Assembly (NCBI RefSeq): GCF_000018425.1 | Contig: NC_010424.1 | Location: 372,001 to 436,000, forward strand | DNA: 64,000 nt | Direction: 5' to 3' | DNA from: Candidatus Desulforudis audaxviator MP104C | Lineage (GTDB): Bacteria; Bacillota; Desulfotomaculia; Desulfotomaculales; Desulforudaceae | Shown: positions 54,660 to 62,698 of the stretch, piece after piece | Layout: every line of letters begins with the position of its first letter | Position numbering within the stretch: the stretch's first letter is position 1 | Position numbers and translations under genes: made by a program | Notes under the pieces: generated by a model | What the model was told of the DNA's origin: nothing | Seen by the model: only the letters and a program-made list of their open reading frames with translations | The model's database searches: none

Positions 54660-56083
54660 GCGGTCGTCAGCGGGCGCGGGTTCAGGAAAAGTTCGAGGAG
54701 ATAGAAACGCGCTTGCTCCTGGCGACGGATGCGGCAAGCGAAGGACTGAATCTCCAGCGTTCTTGCCACCGTGTTTTCCATTTCGAACTTCCCTGGAATC
54801 CAAACCGGATGGAGCAGCGCAATGGTCGGGTGGACCGGTATGGTCAGACGCAAACCCCGGTAATTCGGTACCTTTACTACCCGGACAGTCCCGAAGACGA
54901 CGTTCTCCATCGCCTCGTTGGAAAAATCGAGCGAATGCAAGATGACCGGGTTTCTACGCCGGATATTCTGGGAACCTTGCAAGGGACGGCTGAACTGGAT
55001 CAGGGTCTTGTGTATTTTGACCCTGAAGCCGGGGATATTGACGCGCGGAAGGAATCACTCGTTCGTCTGTTCGATGACCGCACGGCTGATTTTGTGCGTA
55101 ATGTTTATCCCCTGGTAGCGGCGGGAGGGCCGGATGAATCCGAAAACAGGAAGCTTCTGGACTTACTCAACACTGCTCATCCACTACTTCCGGATGATGA
55201 GGAACTAGAACGGATAGTCGCTGATCTGATCGGACCTTCATCCTTTAAGCCGACCGATCAAAAACACATCTTCCGAGTTCAAGTTCCGATCCGTTATCGT
55301 GGTCCAGATGTTAAGGCGATCTATCCTCGGGTCACATTTCGGCGTTCCATTGCCGTCAAATATCGGGCGGCTGATGTTGAGTTCATCACCCCTCTGCATC
55401 CGCTGGTCCAAACTATGGCGGCAGAGGCACGCCGCCATCTCCTGCAGGTGTATCCCGACGAACGGAGCTTGCCTCCGCGCAGACTGGCGGCCCGGCGGGT
55501 TCCGGATTCCGAAGCTGCATCGGTTGTCTTTACGTATTTTGGGAGCATTACCGGCGGGGGTAGTCTGCTTGAGGAACACCTAATGGCAATTCGGGTCACA
55601 CCGGATCTGCAGGTGATTGGATCGTCTGGGGAAGCGCTACGATGGCTCCAGTTAGAGGCGAACGCGGGAGAGGTGCCGGCCGACCTCCTCGAGCGCCTGT
55701 TCAAAACTCAGTTTGATGCTATGATGCAAAAAGCTTTAAAGTCTGCACAACTTGACTTGAAAGAACACGTTGTAGCGGTTAAAGAGCATCGGCGGCGCCA
55801 GGCGGAGATACTCCGGCACGACTTGGAGCGGGATCTGGCGGACCGCCTGCAGGAAATCGAAAACGAGGAACGACAAGCTAAAGGTCTGGTTGAAGCCGGA
55901 GGCCAATTGCGGCTTTTCTCCTTCGAAGAAGTGAAAACAACCGGCTTCGAGTCTAAACGTGCGGTTGCAAAGGCGCAGGCAGAGAAACGACGTGGAGAGA
56001 TTGCCCAGTTCGAGCAAGTGGACGACCCGGATGAGCCGCGACCGCTGGGTGCGCTGTTCCTGGTGCCGGAGGAATGCTTGTGA
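54527..56083 (+). CDS. drmD: DrmD-like SNF2 helicase, C-terminal half
   Basis: Continues the preceding gene in the -1 frame. The second RecA domain is complete: KIIVFTEYLDTLEAIREAL (motif IV), RLLLATDAASEGLNLQ (motif V) and NRMEQRNGRVDRYGQ (motif VI, arginine fingers). A long helical tail rich in Arg and Glu (about residues 390-480 of this half) follows. It overlaps the methylase start by ten bases, so translation of the methylase depends on ribosomes finishing this frame. Confidence 0.8.
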   Translation: MFGRNPNDKIIVFTEYLDTLEAIREALEKSQDLAGRFVILRGGLSGRQRARVQEKFEEIETRLLLATDAASEGLNLQRSCHRVFHFELPWNPNRMEQRNGRVDRYGQTQTPVIRYLYYPDSPEDDVLHRLVGKIERMQDDRVSTPDILGTLQGTAELDQGLVYFDPEAGDIDARKESLVRLFDDRTADFVRNVYPLVAAGGPDESENRKLLDLLNTAHPLLPDDEELERIVADLIGPSSFKPTDQKHIFRVQVPIRYRGPDVKAIYPRVTFRRSIAVKYRAADVEFITPLHPLVQTMAAEARRHLLQVYPDERSLPPRRLAARRVPDSEAASVVFTYFGSITGGGSLLEEHLMAIRVTPDLQVIGSSGEALRWLQLEANAGEVPADLLERLFKTQFDAMMQKALKSAQLDLKEHVVAVKEHRRRQAEILRHDLERDLADRLQEIENEERQAKGLVEAGGQLRLFSFEEVKTTGFESKRAVAKAQAEKRRGEIAQFEQVDDPDEPRPLGALFLVPEECL

Positions 56084-59000
56084 TCTTTCGCCACCTAAGA
56101 AACGTCCGCGGCTTCTTCTCCGACTATTACCTGGGGAGCGTATTTGGTCGGGGACGGGGCAGAAGGAAGCAGATTTCAGACCGGGAGACTGGTATTGCTT
56201 ACCGCCGCTTTTTGCGTATTTACGAACGGGCCGAAGGACGTGCCTTTGACGCTTCGCTCTGCCGGGAACAATTCATCCGTCCACTCCTCCGTGACGTCCT
56301 CGGATTTCATCTGGGAGCGGGGGAAAACCGCATTCACTATCTCTTTCGTTCGGCTGAGGACGAGGCCAACGATGCCAAGCCGCTCCTGCCGGTCTATTGC
56401 GGGTCCTGGGACGAGGACCTGGACAGCGGTCGCGGTAGCGCCGTTCCTATGCGCCGGTTGGAAAGAGCATTGACGGGAGCCGATCTGAGTTACGGTTTCC
56501 TAATCACCGGAGAATGCATCCGGTTGGTGCGCGCACCTGGCGACGGCCCGCGCGGTGCCTATCTCGAGGTGGATCTCGCGGGGTTGGCGACCGATGAAGA
56601 CCCGGAATCGTTTGCTGTTTTTTACCGTCTCTTCACCTTTTCTCAATATCAGCCCGATGATCAGGGGCGTCTCCCCATACGCCAGGTCGAGGCGGAAAGC
56701 AGAGAACATGCCGAGAAAGTCTCGGAGGATCTTAAGCGCACAGTTTTCACGGCGGCCGAGTCACTGACCGGTGGTTTGTTGCAAGATGCCGTACGGAGGG
56801 GAAGTGTCGCCGACCCCGCCACGATTACTGAAACGGAGCGTATGGCGTACCGCGACGCCGCCCTAACCGCCCTTTACCGTATCCTTTTTATCCTCTATGC
56901 CGAGGCGCGGGATCCGAGATTGGACGAGCACAAGTTGTACCGGGAGGCGTATTCGATCCTCGGACTGGTCGATGATCTCTTGCGCGACCCCACCCGTGAC
57001 TGGCCGGAGAACAGTGCCGGCCTCTGGATGCGCCTTAAAGCCTTGTTCCGCATTTACGACCAGGGCCTGCCGCGGATTACCCCCTGGGAACACATCCCAC
57101 CGCGAGGCGGCGATCTTTTCAAAGCCGACACGCCGGATGGTCGCCTGCTTGATGCCGCGGAACTGCCCGACAGGATCATTGTCCGGGTTCTCCTCGACCT
57201 TACCACCACTGCTCCTCGCCGCGGTATCGGGCGCGAACGGGTTTCCTTCCGTGAGCTTGACATCGAGCAGCTGGGTGCTGTGTACGAGGGTCTGCTGGAG
57301 TATGAGCCGCAGGTTGCTCAAAATACTACCATCGAGGTGCGGGTGCAGGGCAGGATTTATGCTTTGCCGCCGGGCGAAATCGCCCGCCTCTATGAAGAAA
57401 AAGCCCTGATTTTAAAGGGCGATTTTGCCGTTGTCGCCGGGACGGAGGCGGAATACCTGCATCCCGAAGCACCCGAAGAGGATGACGGGGAAGCGGATGT
57501 TGAGGACGAATTGGTTCAAGACGAAGATGCGGAGAATGCGCAGACGGACATAGAAGGCGAGGAACCGGAGGACAAAGGAGTCAAAAAAGGTGCCGCCGCC
57601 CGCCTTGTGCGCCGCCTGGAGCGCGGGGATTTCCACTTCGTCCCGGGGTCAGCGCGCAAAGGTACTGGTTCCTTTTATACCCCGCTTCCCCTGGTGCGGG
57701 ATCTTGTCTATCACGCGCTTGGGCCGCTGGCTGAAGGGAAGAGTCCTGCTGAAATTGAAAGCCTGCGTGTCCTTGACCCCGCTTGCGGTAGTGCACACTT
57801 CCTGGTCGAGGCCATGCGTTTCTTGGGCCGTGAGTTACATCGCGCCTATGCAGAAGGGTACGGCGCCAAGGGTCCCCCGCAATTCCGCAGTACCACAGGC
57901 CAACGTTGGGACAGCGACTGGCAGGTGTCGGATGAGGAAGCGCGCGCCACCAACTCCGAAGCCCGGGCATGGTGCAAGCGCCGGATCGCCGAACGCTGCC
58001 TTTTCGGCGTAGACCTAAACCCCACCGCCGTCAATCTGGCACGGGTGGCGCTGTGGATCGAGTCCTTGGCCGGCGACCGGCCGCTCACCTATTTTGAACA
58101 CCATGTTCGTTGCGGCAACTCCCTGTTGGGCACCTGGCTCAAACGCCTCGACGACCCGCCGTTGCCGTCCATGGAGAAGCGGCAGCCCAATGGCCAGATA
58201 AGCCTGTACACCACCTTCGCCGATCACGTACGAAAAGTTGTTCACGAAGCCGCGGAAACACGCCGGTTGATTGACCGTGCCGCTGACGGTGGTGATGTTG
58301 AACCGGAAACCATTGAGGAACAGGAATTCAAACAGTACCAACTGAGGGAGGCCGAAAGGATCCTTGGTGCGGCCCGGCTTCTTTTTGATCTCCGTTCATC
58401 TTCGGCATTCATCCCGGAGATCTGGGGCGAATGGACTGTACTATGCGGGTATGTGACGAAGCCTGGGCAACTGGAGGCCTACGCCCGCTCCCGCCCTTGG
58501 TGGGATGCATTCGAACAGGTCCGCCGTCGCGAGCGTTTCCTGCACTGGGAGTTAGAGTTTCCCGAAGTTTTTCTCGATCCGGCAAGGCCGGGGTTTGATG
58601 TCGTGCTCGGTAATCCTCCGTGGGACAAGATCAAACCGGACAAGAAGGAATTTTATGGCAAGTACGATATTTTCATCCGGGCGTTTGTGGGAGGCGAGTT
58701 GGACCGGCGGATCGCCGAACTTCACGCTGCAATTCCTGGGCTTACGGACGAGTTCAGGGCATATGAAGACCGTGTAAAAACCGTCGCTGCCTGTCTTAAG
58801 AAGGGCGGTGATTATGAATTTCAAGACTGGAAGGTTGACGGCAGGAACACGGGTGGTGACCCGGACAAGTTTAAGTTTTTTGTTGAGCGTGCCCACCAGG
58901 TGGTTTACGCGGGTGGCCGCGTAGGTTTAGTTGTTCCCTCGGCCATTTACAATAACGAAGGCTGCACTGGTTTGCGCTATATGTTATTAGACGACTCCCA

Positions 59001-60825
59001 GGTCGAACGCTTTTACGCCTTCGAGAACCGCAAAAAAATCTTTGACATAGACTCCCGCTATAAATTTGTTAACCTGGTCTTTCGCAAGGGCAAGCCGGAG
59101 GCTGACGGTTTTGAGGCTGCCTTTATGCGTCATGAGTTGGACGAATTGATCAGCACCAATTGGAAGCCGTGGATGGTACCGGTCAAAAAGAGCGAACTCA
59201 AGTACCTCTCGTCCGGCACACTGGCGTTCCTGGAGTACCGTAATCCACGCGACCGGGAAATCGTTCTCAGGATGTACGAGGGCCGCCCGCTCCTCGGCGA
59301 CCAGGGCTCCGGCACCTGGAACGCGCGGTTCTATACAGAATTCCATATGACCAACGACCGGGAGCTGTGGACCGATCCGCGTACGGGCAAACTGTGGAAC
59401 CCACGCCAGATCCTGGGCAATGTGCCGGGCACCACCGACCGGCCGCCGTACTACGACCCCGCTGCCTGGCCCGAAATCCGGGAACGGATGGCTGAGAAAG
59501 GCTTCTGGCCGCTTTATGAAGGCAAACATATCGAACAGTTCCTGGTGGATATCAAACCCATTGAGCGCTGGGTGAGGCTGGAAGCGGCGATGAAGAAGTA
59601 CGACCAAGTGCCCGACCCGGGCCCAAAGGTGGTCTTCCGCGACATTGCCAGTAACACCAATGAACGAACCTGCATCGCGGCAGTGCTACCGGAGAAGTCG
59701 TGTGCCGGACACACGCTTGCACGTTTAGTCACAGATGAAGCGCCCAACGTAGCAACTACGGTCCTAAACGCCATCGTAGTAGATTTCACTATCAGACTAC
59801 GTACTGCAGCGACTCATCTCAGCTTTACGTACATGTCTCGGGTGGCAGTTCCTCAGTCTGCCGTTGTTCAACGTCTACCGTCAGTTGGGACAATGAGTGC
59901 CCTTACATCCGGAGCGCAGCATGTTTCCGATTTAATGACGATATGGGATTGCGTGTGGTCTGCCAACCGCGCCGTGGCTGAAGCTTATGGTCTGACACCG
60001 GACGACTTTGAGTACATTCTCAGCACTTTCCTCGTTTTCGCGCGTAAGTGTCCGGAATTCTACGCCTATTTGCGGGAACGCGTATCCGAATGGAAGCGAC
60101 AGACGGTAGAAATAAAAAGGGAAGTAAGAACTCGTGTCTTTCCAAAGCACACGGGGGTGACAGAAGCAGCGGAAGCATCGGTCCCATATGGGATCAAAGC
60201 ACGTCGCTCGGCCAGCAGCACAAAGTCTCGCGAAGCTCCGACACAGTTCAAACAGGCCGTGATTTTCGCCTGGGTGGTATACCAGCTTTATTCGCCCGGT
60301 TACCCCGTCAGCCGCTACCGCGCCGGCAAGATGATCTACCTCATCGAGCGGGCTGTGCAGCTTGGGCTCTTCCGGAACTACCTGAAGCAGGCGGCCGGGC
60401 CTTATGACCCGAATCTCCGCTATCGCGGACCGGAGGGCATTGCCACCCATCAGCGACAGTGGCTGGTTGCAGTGGATGACACCCACTTCGAACCGGGGCC
60501 AAGGATAGACGAGGCACTTAATTACGCTGAACGTTATATTCATATTTCACGGGCACAAGCCTCAGCCGTGATCAAACAGTTCCGAACTTACCAGGATGAC
60601 ACCCTGGGCCGCTGGACCACCGTAGACTTAGCGGCGCGTGAACTAATTGCTCAGGGCAGCGTTGTGACTGTTGAGAGCATTCTTGCGCACCTGAGCGCAT
60701 CAGAAGAATGGGCGCACAAGCTGGACCAGAAGGAGTTCACGCTCGAGTTAATTACCGGAACACTTTCTGGTTTGCGCAACTTCGGCTTTTTGTCCGGCGA
60801 AAGAGAGGGCAAGAACCGTGGTTAA
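56074..60825 (+). CDS. drmMI: DrmMI-like adenine-specific DNA methyltransferase
   Basis: 1,583 residues. The SAM motif LDPACGSAHFLVEAMRFL is at 567-584 and the catalytic NPPW is at 847-850 (VLGNPPWDKIKPD), both typical of Eco57I/DISARM class 1 N6-adenine methylases. An acidic low-complexity segment lies at about 465-510. The C-terminal third (from about 1080) is the target-recognition part, with TFLVFARKCPEFYAYLRERV. AAGGAGG-like CCGGAGGA precedes the ATG. It overlaps the helicase stop and, at the other end, the reverse transcriptase start. In DISARM it marks self DNA. Confidence 0.88.
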   Translation: MLVIFRHLRNVRGFFSDYYLGSVFGRGRGRRKQISDRETGIAYRRFLRIYERAEGRAFDASLCREQFIRPLLRDVLGFHLGAGENRIHYLFRSAEDEANDAKPLLPVYCGSWDEDLDSGRGSAVPMRRLERALTGADLSYGFLITGECIRLVRAPGDGPRGAYLEVDLAGLATDEDPESFAVFYRLFTFSQYQPDDQGRLPIRQVEAESREHAEKVSEDLKRTVFTAAESLTGGLLQDAVRRGSVADPATITETERMAYRDAALTALYRILFILYAEARDPRLDEHKLYREAYSILGLVDDLLRDPTRDWPENSAGLWMRLKALFRIYDQGLPRITPWEHIPPRGGDLFKADTPDGRLLDAAELPDRIIVRVLLDLTTTAPRRGIGRERVSFRELDIEQLGAVYEGLLEYEPQVAQNTTIEVRVQGRIYALPPGEIARLYEEKALILKGDFAVVAGTEAEYLHPEAPEEDDGEADVEDELVQDEDAENAQTDIEGEEPEDKGVKKGAAARLVRRLERGDFHFVPGSARKGTGSFYTPLPLVRDLVYHALGPLAEGKSPAEIESLRVLDPACGSAHFLVEAMRFLGRELHRAYAEGYGAKGPPQFRSTTGQRWDSDWQVSDEEARATNSEARAWCKRRIAERCLFGVDLNPTAVNLARVALWIESLAGDRPLTYFEHHVRCGNSLLGTWLKRLDDPPLPSMEKRQPNGQISLYTTFADHVRKVVHEAAETRRLIDRAADGGDVEPETIEEQEFKQYQLREAERILGAARLLFDLRSSSAFIPEIWGEWTVLCGYVTKPGQLEAYARSRPWWDAFEQVRRRERFLHWELEFPEVFLDPARPGFDVVLGNPPWDKIKPDKKEFYGKYDIFIRAFVGGELDRRIAELHAAIPGLTDEFRAYEDRVKTVAACLKKGGDYEFQDWKVDGRNTGGDPDKFKFFVERAHQVVYAGGRVGLVVPSAIYNNEGCTGLRYMLLDDSQVERFYAFENRKKIFDIDSRYKFVNLVFRKGKPEADGFEAAFMRHELDELISTNWKPWMVPVKKSELKYLSSGTLAFLEYRNPRDREIVLRMYEGRPLLGDQGSGTWNARFYTEFHMTNDRELWTDPRTGKLWNPRQILGNVPGTTDRPPYYDPAAWPEIRERMAEKGFWPLYEGKHIEQFLVDIKPIERWVRLEAAMKKYDQVPDPGPKVVFRDIASNTNERTCIAAVLPEKSCAGHTLARLVTDEAPNVATTVLNAIVVDFTIRLRTAATHLSFTYMSRVAVPQSAVVQRLPSVGTMSALTSGAQHVSDLMTIWDCVWSANRAVAEAYGLTPDDFEYILSTFLVFARKCPEFYAYLRERVSEWKRQTVEIKREVRTRVFPKHTGVTEAAEASVPYGIKARRSASSTKSREAPTQFKQAVIFAWVVYQLYSPGYPVSRYRAGKMIYLIERAVQLGLFRNYLKQAAGPYDPNLRYRGPEGIATHQRQWLVAVDDTHFEPGPRIDEALNYAERYIHISRAQASAVIKQFRTYQDDTLGRWTTVDLAARELIAQGSVVTVESILAHLSASEEWAHKLDQKEFTLELITGTLSGLRNFGFLSGEREGKNRG

Positions 60826-62698
60826 GGATTTCTATGACCAACTTGGGGACCTCAATCTTCTTCGGCGGGCGTGGCACTTGGCCCGGAATGACGCTCGTAC
60901 AGATTTTATGTTTGACCCTTATCGGTATTCCGATTTTGCGTTTCGGCTCGATAATTATCTACAAGGCATTGCACACAGCTTGAGGACTTACACCTATCAC
61001 CCAAGATCTCTACTGACCATGGATATTCCAAAGTCGAGCCTTTCTGTGCGTCCAGGGACAGTTTTATCTATTGAAGACAAAATCGTGTTATTTGCCATTG
61101 CTTGTCTTATCGCGCCACCGCTTGACAATAAGCTTCCTGATTTTGTTTATTCGTGGCGTGTTAAGAAAGGAAAAAGTAAAAAAGAACTCTTCCGTGACCA
61201 CGAAATCCTCAAATTCCCGTTCTTGAAGAAATCAACCATTATTAAACAGGTTGATTTCATCGAACCCTGGTACGAAGCATGGCCACTATTCATACAAGAG
61301 GTGAAAATTGCTTACGAAGAGCAGGGCTTCAAGTACATGGTTGTCTCTGATATTGTAGCCTACTTTGAAAACATTGATCTCAGATTATTGCGTGATCTAT
61401 TATTGCATTACCTCCCGCGTCAACCCCGTATCATTAATTTTCTTATCAGTTTGCTTGAACATTGGACTTGGCCAGTTGTCCTTGGTGGTGCATCAGCAAG
61501 GGGCATCCCCCAGGGGAATGGCGTAAGCAGTTTTTTGGGGAATATTTACCTGTTGCCCTTGGATACTGCGTTTCAAACCTTTGCTAAGCGGCGGGATGTC
61601 AAATACCTCCGCTATATAGATGATGTCAAGGTTCTGACAAAAGATCTTCCTACGGCTCGCGATGCTTTATTCTTAATGAATGAAAAACTTCGGGAACTTC
61701 GTCTTAATATCCAAGGAGCGAAAACACGCATTCTCGAAGAAGATAAAGAGATTCGCCAGGAATTCTTTGATCCCCGATTGGAGGCAGTAAATGACGTCAT
61801 CGAACAGATCAAAAAGAAATCCACATTGACTGCTCAGGAACGAAAAGATTTCGCTGAGGAGCTTAACAGACAACTGAAAAAGGTGAAAGGCCGCAAGAGC
61901 CTTATCCAAAAGAACGAGTTGCGCCTATTCAGACGATTGATAACCGGATACACGCTTCTCAAGTGTGGTCGTATGGTTGATATCGTGCTGAAACAGATGG
62001 AGAAGAACCCGGACGCGAGGTTACTAAACAGCGCGGTCCGCTATTTTCGTTTTCAAGAACGCAACTTCAAAAAGATTGCGGGGACATTATTTGACTTTAT
62101 AAGCCAGGACAAGCTTCTTTTCCCATATCAGAAAGCACACTGCTTTATGGCGTTACGGTATCAGCGTGATCTTCCCTCCGAGGTGTGGAAAGAGGCAAAA
62201 CAAAGGCTTCGATCAAAGAAGGAGCATTGGTACGTTCGCCAGCAAGCAGCGATTCTTGTGGGTTTGAAACAGTTAAGTAAGCGAGAACTCAGGTCTCTAC
62301 GGAAACTTTACAACGAAGTGGATAACAGAGAAGTTAAGAGGACCTTGATGCAAAGCCTTGCTCAATTACCATGCGAGGATTTGACCAAGTTGGCGAATGA
62401 ACTTTTGTATGATAGTGATGCAAAAATGCAGCGACTTGGCCGCTTTTATTTCGGCCTTTTACATGATGATGAAGTCGGTACCCAAAAACAAATTAATTCA
62501 CTTTTCGACGATTTTCAGGAAGAGATCCTGATCGACAGAATCTTTGAAGTGGAAGTTATTTCAAAAGCAGGAAAGCGAACTACAAGACAATATCTTCTGC
62601 AAAAACTCAAGAACGTGCAAAATAATATCCGCCGTCCTCTTTTGAAGACAAGAGTTGATTCAATTATCTCACGGTTGGAGAAGGAGATCGAAGCATGA
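60818..62698 (+). CDS. Reverse transcriptase with helical-repeat C-terminus, embedded in DISARM-like operon
   Basis: 626 residues. RT palm motifs: VSDIVAYFENIDL (first Asp, residue 178), RGIPQGNGVSSFLGNIYLLP (228-247) and RYIDDVKVLT (YIDD 266-269), then LNIQGAKTRIL. There is no maturase X, endonuclease or protease domain and no intron RNA around it. From about residue 330 the protein is helical with HEAT-like repeats (WYVRQQAAILVGLKQLSKRE, NREVKRTLMQSLAQLPCED), as in abortive-infection and other 'unknown group' RTs. GTG start with GAGAGG upstream, eight-base overlap with the methylase and ATGA overlap with the next helicase. It is visibly AT-richer than its neighbours. Confidence 0.88.
   Translation: MVKDFYDQLGDLNLLRRAWHLARNDARTDFMFDPYRYSDFAFRLDNYLQGIAHSLRTYTYHPRSLLTMDIPKSSLSVRPGTVLSIEDKIVLFAIACLIAPPLDNKLPDFVYSWRVKKGKSKKELFRDHEILKFPFLKKSTIIKQVDFIEPWYEAWPLFIQEVKIAYEEQGFKYMVVSDIVAYFENIDLRLLRDLLLHYLPRQPRIINFLISLLEHWTWPVVLGGASARGIPQGNGVSSFLGNIYLLPLDTAFQTFAKRRDVKYLRYIDDVKVLTKDLPTARDALFLMNEKLRELRLNIQGAKTRILEEDKEIRQEFFDPRLEAVNDVIEQIKKKSTLTAQERKDFAEELNRQLKKVKGRKSLIQKNELRLFRRLITGYTLLKCGRMVDIVLKQMEKNPDARLLNSAVRYFRFQERNFKKIAGTLFDFISQDKLLFPYQKAHCFMALRYQRDLPSEVWKEAKQRLRSKKEHWYVRQQAAILVGLKQLSKRELRSLRKLYNEVDNREVKRTLMQSLAQLPCEDLTKLANELLYDSDAKMQRLGRFYFGLLHDDEVGTQKQINSLFDDFQEEILIDRIFEVEVISKAGKRTTRQYLLQKLKNVQNNIRRPLLKTRVDSIISRLEKEIEA

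Noticed and set aside
60818-62698. Group II intron-encoded RT
   Set aside because: No maturase or endonuclease domain, no intron boundaries or domain V, and the gene is fused by overlaps into an operon on both sides.
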